A DNA stretch of 64,000 nucleotides from Hyphomicrobiales bacterium (GCA_021775755.1 JAJFHE010000048.1:31230-95229), one strand, 5' to 3'; positions 8,591 to 16,958 are shown, numbered from the stretch's first letter. Program-made: numbers and translations. The notes: generated by a model not told the origin, from the sequence alone.

Positions 8591-9516
8591 TCTTCGGTAC
8601 TCCCGGGCGCGTGATGTCGATGCCAATGGTGCGCAATATCAACCCGGCGCGCGACCCAGACGCGCTCGTGGTGCTGCACATAGTCCAGAAAGCGCGCCAG
8701 TGCCGCCGCCCGACCCGGCCTGCCCGCGAGGCGACAGTGGAGGCCGATCGACATCATCTTCGGCGCAGTTTCTCCTTCAGCGTAAAGCGTGTCGAAACTG
8801 TCCTTCAGATAGGCGAAAAACTGATCGCCCGAGTTGAAGCCTTGCGGTGTGGCATAGCGCATGTCGTTAGCATCAAGCGTATAGGGCACGATGAGATGCG
8901 GCCCGTCCGGCCCTTCAACCCAGCAGGGCAGATCGTCGGCATAGCTGTCGGCATCGTAGAGGAAACCGCCGTCTTCCATCACCAGGTCGCGGGTGTTGTC
9001 TGAACACCTGCCCGTATACCAGCCAAGCGGCCTCGAACCGGTCGTTTCGGTGTGGATGCGGATCGCCTCTTGAAGATGGCGGCGCTCCTCGTCCTTGTCC
9101 ATGTCCTTGTAGTCGATCCAGCGCAGTCCATGACTGGCGATTTCCCAGTCGGCCTCGAGCATGGCCTCGACCGCCTCCAGGTTGCGTTGCAGTGCCATGG
9201 CGACGCCGAACACGGTGACCGGCATATGGCGCTCGGTGAACAGGCGCCAAAGCCGCCAGAAGCCGGCACGGGAGCCGTACTCATAGATCGATTCCATATT
9301 GAGATGACGCTGGCCGGGCCAGGCTTCCGCGCCGACGATCTCAGACAAAAAAGCTTCCGAGGCCGCATCGCCGTGCAGGATCGAGTTCTCCCCACCCTCT
9401 TCGTAATTGATGACGAACTGCACCGCGATACGCGCAATGCCGGGCCATTTCGGATCAGGCGGATTGCGCCCGTAGCCGATCATGTCGCGGGGGTAGCCTT
9501 TGATATCCTCGCTCAC
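8587..9516 (-). CDS. puuE: Allantoinase, polysaccharide-deacetylase type
   Basis: Opens the allantoin ring to allantoate. At 309 aa it is a metal-independent-type allantoinase of the polysaccharide deacetylase fold, not the amidohydrolase AllB. Diagnostic stretches are R-D-M-I-G-Y-G-R-N-P-P near the N-terminus, F-V-I-N-Y-E-E-G-G-E, A-S-H-G-L-R-W-I-D-Y near residue 126, and G-W-Y-T-G-R-C-S-D-N-T-R near residue 161. It lies between the allD-like gene (12-base gap) and alc (four-base overlap). The classical NodB metal-binding Asp is absent here, as is usual for PuuE. Confidence 0.93.
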   Translation of the reverse strand: MSEDIKGYPRDMIGYGRNPPDPKWPGIARIAVQFVINYEEGGENSILHGDAASEAFLSEIVGAEAWPGQRHLNMESIYEYGSRAGFWRLWRLFTERHMPVTVFGVAMALQRNLEAVEAMLEADWEIASHGLRWIDYKDMDKDEERRHLQEAIRIHTETTGSRPLGWYTGRCSDNTRDLVMEDGGFLYDADSYADDLPCWVEGPDGPHLIVPYTLDANDMRYATPQGFNSGDQFFAYLKDSFDTLYAEGETAPKMMSIGLHCRLAGRPGRAAALARFLDYVQHHERVWVARRVDIAHHWHRHHAPGSTEE

Positions 9517-9528
9517 GTTGCGCTCCTG

Positions 9529-10539
9529 TCAGCCGCAAAAGCCTTCGATGCGCTCAAGCAACGCCTTGGGGGCGGTCACTCCTTCGTTGGGCACACGCTT
9601 GCGCGCGGCAAGCCGGCGGGACCCGGGCACGCGGGCATTGCCCTGAGCGGAAATCGCCTCGATCAGATCTCCCATCCGGTCATGAAACGCACCTCCGGAG
9701 AACCTGTCCGGATTGATGGCAATGAAGAACTGTCCGGTGTTCGGCGACCCGCCGTCATTTGTGGCAAACGAGCTTGCATGAATGCCAAGCGTAGCGCCTG
9801 AAACGGCGGCGGCGAGAATCTCTACAAGGAGCCCGATGCCAACGCCCTTGTAACCGCCGCTCGGCACCATGGTGCCCTTGAGCGCGACTTTCGCATCCGT
9901 CGTCGGGTTGCCGTCAGCGTCAAGCGCCCATCCTTCGGGGATGGGTTTGCCCGCATTGGCGTGCTTCGTCACTTCGCTCTTGGCGATGACGCTTGAGGAT
10001 TGATCGATCAGAAGCGCCACGCCGCCATCGCGCGCCGGCACGCCACAGGCGAAGGGGTTGGTGCCGATGACGGGCTTGGACCCGCCCTGCGGCGCAATCG
10101 AGGCAGGCGCGTTGGTGAAACCGATGCCGAGAAGCCCCGCCTCGGCGAGATTGGAAACGTGAAAGCCGAGCACGCCGCAGTTATAGGAATTGGTCACAGC
10201 TAGACTGGCGATCGCCTGCTCCTTAGCCGCCGGAATCAGGCGCTCAAACCCGAGCGCAATGGCCGGATGAGCAAAGCCGCTCTTTGCGTCGGCTTTAAAG
10301 GCTGACGGCGAAATTTCCTCAACTGTCGGCTTCGCCTTGCCGTCGATCTTGCCGCACGAGGCGTGCGCACAATAGATCGGCACATACATGAGGCCATGGC
10401 TTGAAATGCCATCGAGTTCGGCACCCATGACACCGTCGGCAAGCTTGCGCGCATTCTCCGGCGATGTGCCGGACGCGGTCAGCGCGCGCATGACAAGCGC
10501 ATCGGCTTCTTCGAAAGTGAGGGTGACGCTATCGGACAT
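9529..10539 (-). CDS. Malate/L-lactate dehydrogenase-family oxidoreductase (ureidoglycolate dehydrogenase-like)
   Basis: An NAD(P)-dependent 2-hydroxyacid oxidoreductase of the Ldh2/AllD fold, 336 aa. The family block with the catalytic His is present as E-L-D-G-I-S-S-H-G-L near residue 42, and the N-P-F-A-C-G-V-P motif near 168. The start is ATG 10539; the open frame to 10575 has no good start. Within this purine operon it most plausibly oxidises ureidoglycolate to oxalurate, as E. coli AllD does. However, the usual D-x-R-G motif reads L-D-G, and the same operon carries allA, which consumes ureidoglycolate by another route. A role on another 2-hydroxyacid such as glyoxylate/glycolate or tartronate is possible. 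Confidence 0.8.
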   Translation of the reverse strand: MSDSVTLTFEEADALVMRALTASGTSPENARKLADGVMGAELDGISSHGLMYVPIYCAHASCGKIDGKAKPTVEEISPSAFKADAKSGFAHPAIALGFERLIPAAKEQAIASLAVTNSYNCGVLGFHVSNLAEAGLLGIGFTNAPASIAPQGGSKPVIGTNPFACGVPARDGGVALLIDQSSSVIAKSEVTKHANAGKPIPEGWALDADGNPTTDAKVALKGTMVPSGGYKGVGIGLLVEILAAAVSGATLGIHASSFATNDGGSPNTGQFFIAINPDRFSGGAFHDRMGDLIEAISAQGNARVPGSRRLAARKRVPNEGVTAPKALLERIEGFCG

Positions 10540-10578
10540 TCTGAGTTCCCGGGCTGGATGGATCGGTAGGTCCACCTC

Positions 10579-11772
10579 CTAGTCGATCTTGGCGCCCTGC
10601 GCCACCCATGCACCGAGAACTTCGCGTTCGTCCTCGGTCATCTCCGTCAGATTGCCGAGCGGCATGGTGTCGGTAATAACGGCCTGCGCCAAGATGTTCG
10701 CCGCATAGCGCTTGATGTCTTCAGGTTTGTCAAAGACAACACCGGCGGGAGCCTCTTCGAAGCCCTCGTCGCTCGGTACCACGGCATGGCACGACAAACA
10801 GCGCGTCACGATGATCTGGCGTACTTCAGCAAACGGCACTTCGTCTTTGCCGGCGCCCGTGCCGATGCGGTTTCCGGTCACGACGATGAGCGCCAGGACC
10901 GCGAGAGCCGCAAGCGGCAGCGCAACGCGGCCGGTCCAGTTGAGCTTCGCGGCATCGTACTGATTGAAGAAGTGGCGCATGAGGCCGCCGGCGATGACGA
11001 TGCCGAGCGCCACCAGCCAGCTCAAGGAATGCCCGAAGACTATCGGATAGTGGTTGGAAATCATCATGAAGAGCACGGGCAGGGTCAGGTAGTTGTTGTG
11101 CAAAGACCGCTGCTTGGCCTGCAGACCCCAGGCCGGATCGGGCGCGGTGCCTTCCAGCAGGGCGGCTACTGTCTTCTTCTGGTTCGGGATAATGATGAAA
11201 AACACGTTCGCCGCCATGATCGTGCCGATAAAGGCACCGATATGGATGAAGGCGGCCCGGCCTGAGAACAAATTGACGTAGGCGATGCAGGCCGCGGCGA
11301 CGAGCATCAAGACCCCGAGCGCAAGCGCGCCGGTGTTCTGGCCTACCGGCGAGCGGCACAGAAGATCGTAGAACACCCATCCGGCAAACAGCGAACCGAT
11401 ACTTAGGCCGATGGCCTGCAAGGGCGTCAGTTCCATGACGGAGGAATTGATCAGAAAGGCTTCCGCACCCCAGTAGTAGATGACCGCCATGAGCACGAAG
11501 CCGGTGAGCCAGGTGAAATAGGCTTCGTATTTGAACCAGTGCAGTTCGTCGGGCAGCTTGTCGGGCGCAACTAGGTACTTCTCGACCTGATAGAAACCGC
11601 CGCCATGCACCATCCAGCTTTCGCCGGCGATCGCGTCGTTGTCCATCTTGCGCTTGCGCAGACTTGAGTCGAGCCAGATGAAATAGAACGACGATCCGAT
11701 CCAGGCGATTCCGGCGAGAAGGTGCGCCCAGCGCAGCAGCAAACCCGCCCAGTCCAACAAAAATGCAGTCAT
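10579..11772 (-). CDS. puuD: Membrane urate oxidase with C-terminal cytochrome c domain
   Basis: Oxidises urate to 5-hydroxyisourate and passes electrons to a fused cytochrome c rather than directly to oxygen. The 397-aa protein begins with a membrane domain of about eight helices (W-A-H-L-L-A-G-I-A-W-I-G-S-S-F-Y-F and later segments to about residue 310), typical of the PuuD N-terminal family. A heme c site C-L-S-C-H lies at residues 325-329, with a candidate axial Met370 in D-T-M-P-L-G-N. It is the first gene of the minus-strand unit puuD-allD-like-puuE-alc-allA and is divergent from a LysR gene. The TATAAT at 11865-11870 on its strand is a plausible -10. Confidence 0.94.
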   Translation of the reverse strand: MTAFLLDWAGLLLRWAHLLAGIAWIGSSFYFIWLDSSLRKRKMDNDAIAGESWMVHGGGFYQVEKYLVAPDKLPDELHWFKYEAYFTWLTGFVLMAVIYYWGAEAFLINSSVMELTPLQAIGLSIGSLFAGWVFYDLLCRSPVGQNTGALALGVLMLVAAACIAYVNLFSGRAAFIHIGAFIGTIMAANVFFIIIPNQKKTVAALLEGTAPDPAWGLQAKQRSLHNNYLTLPVLFMMISNHYPIVFGHSLSWLVALGIVIAGGLMRHFFNQYDAAKLNWTGRVALPLAALAVLALIVVTGNRIGTGAGKDEVPFAEVRQIIVTRCLSCHAVVPSDEGFEEAPAGVVFDKPEDIKRYAANILAQAVITDTMPLGNLTEMTEDEREVLGAWVAQGAKID

Positions 11773-11864
11773 GGCCCTTGGAAGCCCTCTCCCCGCGATG
11801 CATACCGCGCGCGCTGAAACGGCGCGCTTTGTCTCAATTTACAGCAAGTAGAGGCGCATTGACG

Positions 11865-11915
11865 ATTATAAAGAATAACGCAAAAATCAGAAACACTTTC
11901 AATTTTCACGAAAAG
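11865..11915. promoter_or_regulatory. Divergent puuD/lysR promoter with operator-like element
   Basis: On the minus strand a perfect TATAAT (complement of 11865-11870) serves puuD. The -35 position is poor, which is typical of activator-dependent promoters. Immediately upstream, at 11890-11915, sits GAAACACTTT followed two bases later by ATTTTC-AC-GAAAA, an inverted repeat. Nearly the same element occurs at 27441-27468 upstream of uraH, at a similar distance from the start codon (118 and 112 bases). On the plus strand TTGACG at 11859 could serve lysR, putting the element near the lysR transcription start, as in autoregulation. Binding by the adjacent LysR protein is inferred. Confidence 0.55.
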
Positions 11916-11922
11916 ATCGATC

Positions 11923-12882
11923 ATGACAGATGTTTCCGATTGGGCAGTCTTTGCGCGCACCGCGGAACTGAAAAGCCTGTCCGCGGCCGGGCGCGATCTG
12001 AGGCTGTCCGCCGCCGTCATCTCCAACCGCATCGCCAAGCTCGAAAAGCTGCTCGGCGTGCGCCTTCTCAACCGCACGACACGGCGGGTTAATCTCACCG
12101 AAGAGGGGCAGATTTTCTATCAGCACTGCACCCGAATCCTGCACGAAATTGAACTTATCGAGACAACCATCGGTACGCGTTCGGGCACACCGAAGGGCGC
12201 GATCACGGTGACCGCGCCGGCCGGTTTCGGGCGCCGCCACATCGCACCGTTCATGCCGGCTTTCGTGGAAAAGTTTCCTGAAATACGGGTGCGGCTTCAC
12301 GTTACCGACCGGATGACCGACGTCATTGCGGAAGGTACCGACATCGCAATCCGCATCGCCGATCTTCGCGCCTACAGTTTTATCGCCAAGAAGCTGGCCT
12401 CAAATTCACGTGCCGTGGTCGCCGCCCCAAGCTATCTGGAAAAGCACGGCGTGCCGCAGACACCGCAGGATCTTCTCAAGCACAATTGCCTGTTGTTGCG
12501 GTTTCCGGGCTCGGAACAGTTTCAATGGACGCTGCAAGGGCCGGAAGACAGCGTCACCCTCCCCGTCTCCGGCAATCTCGATTCCGACAATGGCGAGGTT
12601 CTGCTCGACTGGTGTCTCGACGGTGCCGGACTGGCTCTCAAATCCATGTGGGAGGTGGGCGAACACATCCGATCAGGCGCGCTGCACCCGGTGCTGCCTG
12701 ACTGGAGCCCGAGCGGCCATGCGATCTACGCCATCTACCCGCACGGCCGCCTCATGCCGCCAAGAGTGCGCACGTTCATCGACTATCTCGCGGAATGCTA
12801 CGGGCCGAAGCCATACTGGGAGACGGACGCATCCGCGAACGCCGACGCTGGCAAAGGCCAGGCTCGGGGGCAAGCGCCCTAA
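11923..12882 (+). CDS. LysR-family transcriptional regulator
   Basis: A 319-aa LysR regulator. It has an N-terminal winged helix-turn-helix (L-S-A-A-G-R-D-L-R-L-S-A-A-V-I-S-N-R-I near residue 20, then L-L-N-R-T-T-R-R), a linker helix and a periplasmic-binding-like effector domain from about residue 90. It belongs to the CrgA/DsdC-like branch judged by the W-A-V-F-A-R-T-A-E N-terminus. It is divergent from puuD across 150 bases, so it is the obvious candidate regulator of urate and purine catabolism, with urate or a derivative as possible effector. The 3' end overlaps the convergent methyltransferase gene by four bases. Confidence 0.92.
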   Translation: MTDVSDWAVFARTAELKSLSAAGRDLRLSAAVISNRIAKLEKLLGVRLLNRTTRRVNLTEEGQIFYQHCTRILHEIELIETTIGTRSGTPKGAITVTAPAGFGRRHIAPFMPAFVEKFPEIRVRLHVTDRMTDVIAEGTDIAIRIADLRAYSFIAKKLASNSRAVVAAPSYLEKHGVPQTPQDLLKHNCLLLRFPGSEQFQWTLQGPEDSVTLPVSGNLDSDNGEVLLDWCLDGAGLALKSMWEVGEHIRSGALHPVLPDWSPSGHAIYAIYPHGRLMPPRVRTFIDYLAECYGPKPYWETDASANADAGKGQARGQAP

Positions 12883-13724
12883 CCGTGCCCGGGTTGGGCA
12901 AGAAAGCGGCCGCCGCCGAGTTCTCCGGTCTCGTACAGGCCGACGAAGAAGCTGTAGGTATCATCCCATTTGGCGAAGTGAGAACTGCCGAAGCGTTCAA
13001 CCGTCTGGTCTTTCAGACTGCGAAACATGGCAAGGCGATCAACAAGAATGGCGCGCCATACATCGCCCACGTCCTCAACTTCGACGACGCATCCTTCACG
13101 TTCAAGCCGGGTGCGATAGCTGTTGTGCGACCCAAGTTCGATAAATGCCATGTCGCGCTGCAGCCGTTGCCTCGTGCGTTGGGTAGTGCTGTCGGTTGCG
13201 AGGATGTCGGTAAAGGCCAAACGCCCGCCGGACTTCAGCACACGCACGCACTGCGCCACCAGCCGGTCTTTGTCCGGTATATGGCAGAACCCCTCCTGAC
13301 TGATCACGGCATCGAAGGTCCCGTCGCCGAAAGGAAGGTCCAGCGCGTTGGCAGTCTGGAACGCGACCCGGTCGCCCAGCCCAACCATTGCGGTCAGCCT
13401 CTTTGCTCCTTCGACCCGGCTTTCGGTGAGGTCGACACCCGTTACACGGCATTCGTAATTGTGCGCCAGATAACGACACGAACCTCCCAGACCGCAACAC
13501 ACGTCCAGAACATGGCAGCCATCATCGATACTTGCGAGTTCAGCGAGCGCATCATTCGCCGCAACTCCGCCGTAGTGGTCCTGATCGTAGTCCTGCAGGA
13601 TATCTTCGGTGACAAGGGCCGGGTCAACCCCGTCCATTTGCAGCTTGTCGATAATCTGCTGCTCGCTGATCGGATGCGTTTCGTAGAACTCCGTTACGGC
13701 GCCAACGGGTAAATCCTGGGTCAT
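12879..13724 (-). CDS. Class I SAM-dependent methyltransferase
   Basis: A 281-aa methyltransferase with a complete Rossmann SAM site: motif I V-L-D-V-C-C-G-L-G-G-S near residue 72, the acidic ribose-binding V-T-G-V-D-L-T near 92, N-A-L-D-L-P-F-G-D-G-T-F-D-A-V near 122, and post-motif G-G-R-L-A-F-T-D near 163. The N-terminal F-Y-E-T-H-P segment and the overall layout resemble small-molecule N- or O-methyltransferases such as the sarcosine/dimethylglycine group, but the substrate cannot be assigned. It stands alone, convergent with lysR. No link with purines is evident apart from position. Confidence 0.82.
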   Translation of the reverse strand: MTQDLPVGAVTEFYETHPISEQQIIDKLQMDGVDPALVTEDILQDYDQDHYGGVAANDALAELASIDDGCHVLDVCCGLGGSCRYLAHNYECRVTGVDLTESRVEGAKRLTAMVGLGDRVAFQTANALDLPFGDGTFDAVISQEGFCHIPDKDRLVAQCVRVLKSGGRLAFTDILATDSTTQRTRQRLQRDMAFIELGSHNSYRTRLEREGCVVEVEDVGDVWRAILVDRLAMFRSLKDQTVERFGSSHFAKWDDTYSFFVGLYETGELGGGRFLAQPGHG

Positions 13725-13992
13725 CTATGGTCTCCGGCTGCGGCCGATAATTTTACCATACCTGCACTCAAAACGACCCTTCGCATTCCGACATTGGGAT
13801 AATAGGCCTGCAGGTTTGAAGTAGATTTCAAGCAACAGACTCGCATATCGCGATGCCTTACCGACGCAGCGAGTTTCAACATTAACGGGACGTTAGTCGA
13901 CACCTGCAAGGCCGTCAGTTTCACGCACCTGGCTACCGCCGGGGTCCGCATCAATTTCGGTGCACTCGGCCGGTAGATCAAACCGGAACCGC

Positions 13993-14565
13993 TCAGCCAA
14001 GAAACTCTTCCGGCGGATTGCGCGGGTCGAAGGGGCGAAGGCGCGCGTTCTTCACAATCGGGATTGCCGGCAAAATAACCGGCGCGATGACAGCGAAACC
14101 GATCAGGATACCCATGGGGCGTTCGGGATCGTTTACGGCATTGGCGACGGCTAGCGCCAGAGCCGAAAAGTACAAGGCCAGAAGCGCGACGAAACCAAGA
14201 CGCAAGCGAGGGTTGCCGGTGGCAAATCTGGTAAGCCGGTTGGCACTTACCACTCGAATGCAGAGTTCGCGCACAAACGGGATGTAGACGTCCCGCATGT
14301 CCTGCGTTTTGCCAAAACCCGCGAAACGCGACGACGACAGATTGGCGATGTCGCCCGAGCTGCCGCGCAGCGTGCATTCCATCGGGGCGGAGCCCTTGAG
14401 CGCAAAGAGGCGCGGATATCTAAACAGGCGCACGACCCCCACGTCCGCGTAACCGACCCGGCCCTCGCCACCGGGCCCCCGCCAAGTGAGCTCGTCCGGT
14501 CCAAGCGTGTAAGTGCGCTCTTTCTGAAACGCATTTTCGCGGACCGGCAGCGTCAGGTCGGTCAT
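13993..14565 (-). CDS. Small membrane protein of unknown function
   Basis: A 190-aa protein I do not recognise. The N-terminal 110 residues are soluble and beta-rich (T-Y-T-L-G-P-D-E-L-T-W and repeated short strands), reminiscent of a PH-like domain. Two hydrophobic helices follow at about residues 123-144 (L-G-F-V-A-L-L-A-L-Y-F-S) and 151-171 (M-G-I-L-I-G-F-A-V-I-A-P-V). The tail is R-N-P-P-E-E-F-L-G. Base composition matches its neighbours and codon use looks normal, so it is probably real. It is divergent from the FNR-box stress gene. The 268 bases between its stop and the methyltransferase start hold no gene I can support. Confidence 0.6.
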   Translation of the reverse strand: MTDLTLPVRENAFQKERTYTLGPDELTWRGPGGEGRVGYADVGVVRLFRYPRLFALKGSAPMECTLRGSSGDIANLSSSRFAGFGKTQDMRDVYIPFVRELCIRVVSANRLTRFATGNPRLRLGFVALLALYFSALALAVANAVNDPERPMGILIGFAVIAPVILPAIPIVKNARLRPFDPRNPPEEFLG

Positions 14566-14659
14566 GGTGGTGTTTCCCTAAATTCGAGCGACAGCGCGGG
14601 CGGCGACACTATCACCGGCCTTCAAGGCGCGGAACCCACCCCTCCGGCACCGGCGAAAC

Positions 14660-14673
14660 TTGATATGTATCAA
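14660..14673 (+). promoter_or_regulatory. Perfect FNR/FixK-type box upstream of universal stress gene
   Basis: TTGAT-ATGT-ATCAA matches the FNR/ANR/FixK consensus TTGAT-N4-ATCAA exactly. It is centred at 14666.5. A TAAGCT at 14695-14700 would be a -10 with transcription starting near 14707, which places the box at about -41, the standard class II activating position. The downstream gene starts at 14745. Oxygen-limitation control of the stress gene is inferred. Confidence 0.75.
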
Positions 14674-14744
14674 GGCCCCAAAACGGGGAGAGCCTAAGCT
14701 GATCCTTGATCAGGGCGGGGAAACAGCTTGCAGGAGGTGCAGCA

Positions 14745-15155
14745 ATGTACAATTCCATTCTGATTCCCATCGACATGGCCCACGCCGAAAAGGGCAAGCA
14801 CTCCCTCAAGGCCGCCACGACACTGGCCGGCAAGGACACGAAGGTCCGGCTCGTCAATGTCGTCGAGGACATCCCCACCTTTATCGCCGCGCAGCTGCCC
14901 TCGGGCGTTATCGACAAGGCCCGCGACGAGGCGAGCGAAGGTCTGAAGGCCTTCGCCAATGCCGCCGGTCTCAAGGCCGATACCGAGGTGCGCTCGGGGC
15001 GGCCCCACTCCGCGATCCTGTCGGCGGCGGAGGACTGCGAGGCCGACCTCATCATCATCGGGTCGCACCGGCCCGGCATGGCGGACTATCTGCTCGGATC
15101 GACGGCCGGGCGCGTTGTGCGGCATGCGACGTGCTCGGTACTCGTCATGCGATGA
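14745..15155 (+). CDS. Universal stress protein UspA family, single domain
   Basis: A 136-aa cytoplasmic USP. It begins M-Y-N-S-I-L-I-P-I-D. The ATP-binding signature is complete near the C-terminus: I-I-I-G-S-H-R-P-G-M-A-D-Y-L-L-G-S-T-A-G-R-V-V (G-x2-G-x9-G-S type), then C-S-V-L-V-M-R. ATG 14745 is preferred over an in-frame upstream start because AGGAGGT lies at 14732-14738. A perfect FNR/FixK box 70 bases upstream suggests induction under low oxygen, as known for many USP genes in FNR regulons. It appears monocistronic. Confidence 0.93.
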   Translation: MYNSILIPIDMAHAEKGKHSLKAATTLAGKDTKVRLVNVVEDIPTFIAAQLPSGVIDKARDEASEGLKAFANAAGLKADTEVRSGRPHSAILSAAEDCEADLIIIGSHRPGMADYLLGSTAGRVVRHATCSVLVMR

Positions 15156-15273
15156 GCGGGCCGAATTAACGGCCGCGTTACTGCCTTGTAAGGTGCGTTC
15201 GCGGCCGCCGCGTGGTAAGGGGATCGGGCCTGTTAGAGGGCGGGCTTCGAGCAACCAACCGCGAGAGCAGATC

Positions 15274-15759
15274 ATGATCCGCACCTCCATCAGCACCGCC
15301 GGCGCGGCGCTCGCCCTGCTTCTGGCCCTCTCGACCGGCGTTGCGCTCGCGTGTCAGCCACCGCCGCCCATGAGCACAGCGGAGTTGTTCAATCAGTCCG
15401 CCGGTGTCGTACGGGCGCGCGTGACCCAATCGCGGCTGATCAATGTCTCCGAACTTGGTCAGGAGTGTACCGGCATTCACTGCGAGTTGCTCGAGATCAC
15501 CCTCGATGTCTCCGAAACCTACAAAGATGGTGCCAGCATCAACGCCATCGTTTACAGCGCCACGCCCTATCTCTGCGTCGTGCCCGTCAGAACGGGTCTG
15601 GAGTATGTGCTGTTCCTGACGCGCACCGCGCGGTTTCCAAATGCGGTGTTCGTCAACGAATACTCCGACATGGTGGGCCATCGCGGCCAACCGGTGATGG
15701 AGCGGGCAGCACTTTTGATTGCGGAGCTGAAAGAACTCGCATCGGGCGATTCACAATAA
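15274..15759 (+). CDS. Secreted cysteine-containing protein of unknown function
   Basis: A 161-aa exported protein with an N-terminal signal peptide (M-I-R-T, then a hydrophobic core A-A-L-A-L-L-L-A-L) and likely cleavage after A-L-A just before Cys27. The lipobox is imperfect (A-L-A-C), so signal peptidase I processing is more likely than lipidation. Four cysteines (residue 27, E-C-T-G-I-H-C, Y-L-C) suggest two disulfides in the periplasm. The mature region has alternating beta strands (V-V-R-A-R-V-T-Q-S, I-T-L-D-V-S-E-T-Y-K-D-G) like tissue-inhibitor/NTR-type domains, but I cannot assign a family. It is convergent with the cysteine desulfurase, 11 bases apart. Confidence 0.7.
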   Translation: MIRTSISTAGAALALLLALSTGVALACQPPPPMSTAELFNQSAGVVRARVTQSRLINVSELGQECTGIHCELLEITLDVSETYKDGASINAIVYSATPYLCVVPVRTGLEYVLFLTRTARFPNAVFVNEYSDMVGHRGQPVMERAALLIAELKELASGDSQ

Positions 15760-15770
15760 GCGGTCTAACG

Positions 15771-16913
15771 TCAGGCGGAAACCGAAACGGCGTCCGGCAC
15801 CACCTGCCGCACACCTTCCACAAGCAGCCGGCCCGCCTCTTCGACGTCTTCGTGAGTGGTAAACCGTCCGACGCTGAGCCGCACGGATGCAGCCGACAGC
15901 TCAGCGCTCAAGCCAATGGCCTCAAGCACATGAGAAGGGCGCATGCCGCCGCTGGCGCAGGCAGATCCGGTCGAGGCCGCAAGCCCCGGACAGGCGAGCA
16001 GCCATTGTTCCGCATCGACGCCGGGAACAGAGACGTTGAGGCAACCGGGCAAGCGGCCCTCTGCCGGACCGTTCAGCACGAGACCGCGAACGGCACCCCG
16101 CAGGTGCTCGTAAAGTGAGTCCGTCAGTTCGGCTAAATGGTTGATTTGCAAAGGTAGCTCTTCGACAGCAATTCGAGCCGCGGCGCCCATGCCGACGACA
16201 AGCGGCGCCGAGACGGTGCCGGCACGCAAGCCGCCCTGCTGCGCACCGCCATGCAGGATCGGCTGCAGCTTCGTGCCCTGGCGCGCATAGAGAATGCCAA
16301 TGCCGAGCGGCCCGTAGAACTTGTGCGCGGAGAGCGACAGGAGATCTACACCGAGAGCGCCGACATCGATTGCCATCCGTCCCGCCGCCTGCACGGCGTC
16401 CGTGTGAAAGGCAATGCCGCGCGCCCGACAGAGACCGGCAATTTCGGCAAGGGGCTCGATGGTGCCGATTTCATTGTTGGCAAGCATGACCGAAACGAGC
16501 GCCGTATTGTCGGTGAGCGCCGCCTCCAGTTCCGCAACATCGATGCGCCCTTCGCTGTCAACGCCAACGATGCGGCGTTCAAAGCCCTGCGGCTCAAGCG
16601 CTGCAGCCGAGTTCAGGACGCAGGGGTGTTCGATGGCGGAAACGACGATGCGGCCCGGCCCCCGTGCCGACGCAACGCCCTTGATGGCGAGGTTGTTGGC
16701 TTCGGTGGCGCCGGAGGTAAAGACGATCTCGGATGCGCGCGCGCCGATCATCGTGGCAATCGCGCGGCGCGCCTCATCGACGGCTTCCGCCGCTTTCCAG
16801 CCGAAACCGTGCGCGGCGTGCGGATTGCCGGGCCCGAAATCAAGCACGGCGTCCATCGCCGCACGCACGCGCGGGTCAAGCTGTGTGGTTCCCAGGTTGT
16901 CGAGATAGATCAT
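15771..16913 (-). CDS. Cysteine desulfurase, NifS/IscS type, in xanthine dehydrogenase operon
   Basis: A PLP enzyme that takes sulfur from L-cysteine as a persulfide. The 380-aa product has the PLP lysine Lys198 (S-L-S-A-H-K-F-Y-G), the PLP-stacking region near E-H-P at 95-97 and the catalytic Cys319 in S-T-G-S-A-C-A-S-G. The N-terminal N-A-A-T-T motif is altered to N-L-G-T-T. It is the distal gene of the minus-strand xdh unit. In Rhodobacter capsulatus a dedicated NifS4 supplies the terminal sulfido ligand of the molybdenum cofactor to XdhC. The location here argues for that job rather than for Fe-S assembly or tRNA thiolation. A weak terminator separates it from the transporter genes. Confidence 0.88.
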   Translation of the reverse strand: MIYLDNLGTTQLDPRVRAAMDAVLDFGPGNPHAAHGFGWKAAEAVDEARRAIATMIGARASEIVFTSGATEANNLAIKGVASARGPGRIVVSAIEHPCVLNSAAALEPQGFERRIVGVDSEGRIDVAELEAALTDNTALVSVMLANNEIGTIEPLAEIAGLCRARGIAFHTDAVQAAGRMAIDVGALGVDLLSLSAHKFYGPLGIGILYARQGTKLQPILHGGAQQGGLRAGTVSAPLVVGMGAAARIAVEELPLQINHLAELTDSLYEHLRGAVRGLVLNGPAEGRLPGCLNVSVPGVDAEQWLLACPGLAASTGSACASGGMRPSHVLEAIGLSAELSAASVRLSVGRFTTHEDVEEAGRLLVEGVRQVVPDAVSVSA

Positions 16914-16924
16914 CGGACCATGAT

Positions 16925-16958
16925 ACCAAAACGGCCGCCGGCAATCACCAGCGGCCGT
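16925..16958 (-). terminator. Intrinsic terminator or attenuator between bmp gene and cysteine desulfurase
   Basis: On the minus strand an 8-bp GC stem (arms complementary to 16951-16958 and 16931-16938, ACGGCCGC / GCGGCCGT) with a 12-base loop is followed by TTTTGG. The T-run is short, so partial termination is likely. It lies directly after the bmp stop codon, within the presumed operon. Confidence 0.5.
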
